From Methylotenera sp. UBA6020 (GTDB taxonomy: Bacteria > Pseudomonadota > Gammaproteobacteria > Burkholderiales > Methylophilaceae), in contig DIZU01000137.1 in NCBI GenBank assembly GCA_002429455.1, forward strand, positions 1-8,516: 8,516 bases of DNA. The letters are read 5' to 3'. Made by a program: the position numbers and the translations under genes. The notes below the pieces were generated by a model. It had not been told where the DNA came from and searched no databases. It saw nothing but the letters and a program-made list of their open reading frames with translations. Shown here one piece after another: positions 7,791-8,516 of the stretch (the stretch's first letter is position 1; every line of letters starts with the position of its first letter).

Positions 7791-8333
7791 ATGGATTTAA
7801 CCGAACACTGTCTTAGCTCGCAAATTATTGCGTCTGGCGGCATGCTTACGGCTAAGTGCGACCAGGTACGCTTGCCCAACGGTAATACCAGTCAACGCGA
7901 ATATGTGATGCACCCCGGCGCGGTAGTGATTGTACCCATTCTGCCAAATGGTCATGTGCTGCTTGAGAAGCAGTTCAGATATCCGCTGCACCAAGTATTT
8001 ATTGAGTTGCCAGCGGGTAAAATTGATGCCAATGAAGATATTATCATCACCGGTCAGCGCGAGCTGTTAGAAGAAACTGGCTATTCGGCCAATGATTGGG
8101 TGAAGCTAGGGCATCAGCATCCATGCATAGGATATTCGAATGAGGTGATCCATATTTTTCTGGCACGTGACTTGACCGCTGGCCAGCATCAGCGCGATGA
8201 GGATGAATGTTTGGACATATTTGAGGCTAGCTTTGCCGATTGTTTATCCATGATCCAAAATAGCGAAATTACTGATGGTAAGACGATGGTCGCTTTGTTT
8301 CTAGCTGAAAAGTACTTGCAGACCCATGTTTAG
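7791..8333 (+). CDS. NUDIX hydrolase, ADP-ribose pyrophosphatase-like
   Basis: The 180-residue soluble protein has a complete Nudix box at residues 76-98: G76, E82, R90-E91, E94-E95, G97, fitting GX5EX7REUXEEXGU exactly. Box glutamates bind the catalytic Mg2+. Flanking motifs are those of the ADP-ribose pyrophosphatase (NudF-like) group: HPGAVVIVPIL (41-51), QFRYPLHQVFIELPAGK (61-77), and HPCIGYSNEVIHIFLARDL (110-128), followed by an acidic RDEDECLDIFE that may supply a further catalytic residue. The likely reaction is hydrolysis of ADP-ribose to AMP and ribose 5-phosphate; exact substrate preference cannot be read from the sequence. The N-terminus MDLTEH is usual for close relatives, supporting ATG 7791, although no well-placed Shine-Dalgarno sequence is visible (a GGA sits directly before the ATG). 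A 97-base AT-rich gap separates it from the nuo cluster, so it may have its own promoter. Confidence 0.92.
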   Translation: MDLTEHCLSSQIIASGGMLTAKCDQVRLPNGNTSQREYVMHPGAVVIVPILPNGHVLLEKQFRYPLHQVFIELPAGKIDANEDIIITGQRELLEETGYSANDWVKLGHQHPCIGYSNEVIHIFLARDLTAGQHQRDEDECLDIFEASFADCLSMIQNSEITDGKTMVALFLAEKYLQTHV

Positions 8334-8341
8334 GCTCGTGT

Positions 8342-8516
8342 ATGTTCGATAAACCAGCAGCTAAGGTTTTAATCGTCGGTTGTGGGGATTTGGGTGGCGC
8401 TGTTGCTCGTCAATTGGCTCACACAGGTATTCCAACCGTAGGGGTCAGGCGTAGTGCCGGTAATATTGATGGTGATTGTTATCATTCAGGCGGATGTTAC
8501 TCAGCCTGCGAGCTTG
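8342..8516 (+). CDS. NAD(P)-binding epimerase/dehydratase-like protein, 3'-truncated and with a probable frameshift
   Basis: Only the N-terminal part of this gene is in the window. From ATG 8342, eight bases after the NUDIX stop, it reads MFDKPAAKVLIVGCGDLGG and on to a second strand with VGVRRSAGNIDGD. The first strand followed by GxGxxG (Gly13, Gly15, Gly18) is a Rossmann dinucleotide-binding motif of the extended/atypical short-chain dehydrogenase type. Arg36-Arg37 at the end of the second strand hint at NADP preference. At about 8476-8484 the frame appears to shift by one base: the original frame becomes CYHSGGCYSACEL, while the next frame gives IIQADVTQPASL, with the Asp-Val that normally follows the third strand in such proteins. 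The original frame has no stop before the window end, so this shift rests on motif resemblance alone. Substrate and pathway cannot be assigned. Confidence 0.75.
   Translation, partial: MFDKPAAKVLIVGCGDLGGAVARQLAHTGIPTVGVRRSAGNIDGDCYHSGGCYSACEL

Noticed and set aside
1..8516. A hidden novel system, mobile element, CRISPR array or RNA gene
   Set aside because: Coding sequence covers nearly the whole window, with gaps of at most 97 bases; no direct-repeat array, transposase, long terminal inverted repeats or tRNA-like fold was seen. It is an ordinary housekeeping operon.

Overview
The window is the 3' half of a bacterial complex I (nuo) operon followed by three smaller genes. All genes are on the + strand. 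In order they are nuoH (5' end outside the window), nuoI, nuoJ, nuoK, nuoL, nuoM, nuoN, a DUF2818 membrane protein, a NUDIX ADP-ribose pyrophosphatase-like hydrolase, and the start of a Rossmann-fold NAD(P)-binding epimerase/dehydratase-like gene cut by the window end.

The protein sequences look betaproteobacterial. Supporting features are the NuoH, NuoI and NuoK wording, a hydrophilic NuoJ tail, a His-rich loop in NuoL, and a DUF2818 gene directly after nuoN. The moderate, somewhat AT-leaning composition and protein style make a Methylophilaceae methylotroph (Methylotenera/Methylophilus type) a reasonable guess, but this is recognition from memory, not a search.

Layout: positions 1-7391 encode the membrane arm of NADH:quinone oxidoreductase plus the NuoI connecting ferredoxin. 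NuoH forms the quinone-binding heel. NuoI carries two [4Fe-4S] clusters towards quinone. NuoJ and NuoK are small proton-channel subunits. NuoL, NuoM and NuoN are the three antiporter-like proton pumps. Gaps from nuoJ to DUF2818 are only -1 to +9 bases, with TAATG stop/start overlaps at nuoJ/nuoK and nuoN/DUF2818, so this stretch should be one translationally coupled transcript. A 97-base AT-rich gap then separates the NUDIX gene, which is followed after 8 bases by the epimerase-like gene.

The most notable thing is not a new system but broken reading frames. nuoI has one frameshift, nuoN has two, and the last partial gene has one. All four shift the frame in the same direction, as a single extra base would (one could equally be loss of an AC dinucleotide). 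On both sides of each break the protein is well conserved. The simplest reading is base-level sequence errors in an otherwise ordinary core operon; true decay of complex I is the alternative. I see no mobile element, CRISPR array, RNA gene or undescribed system here.
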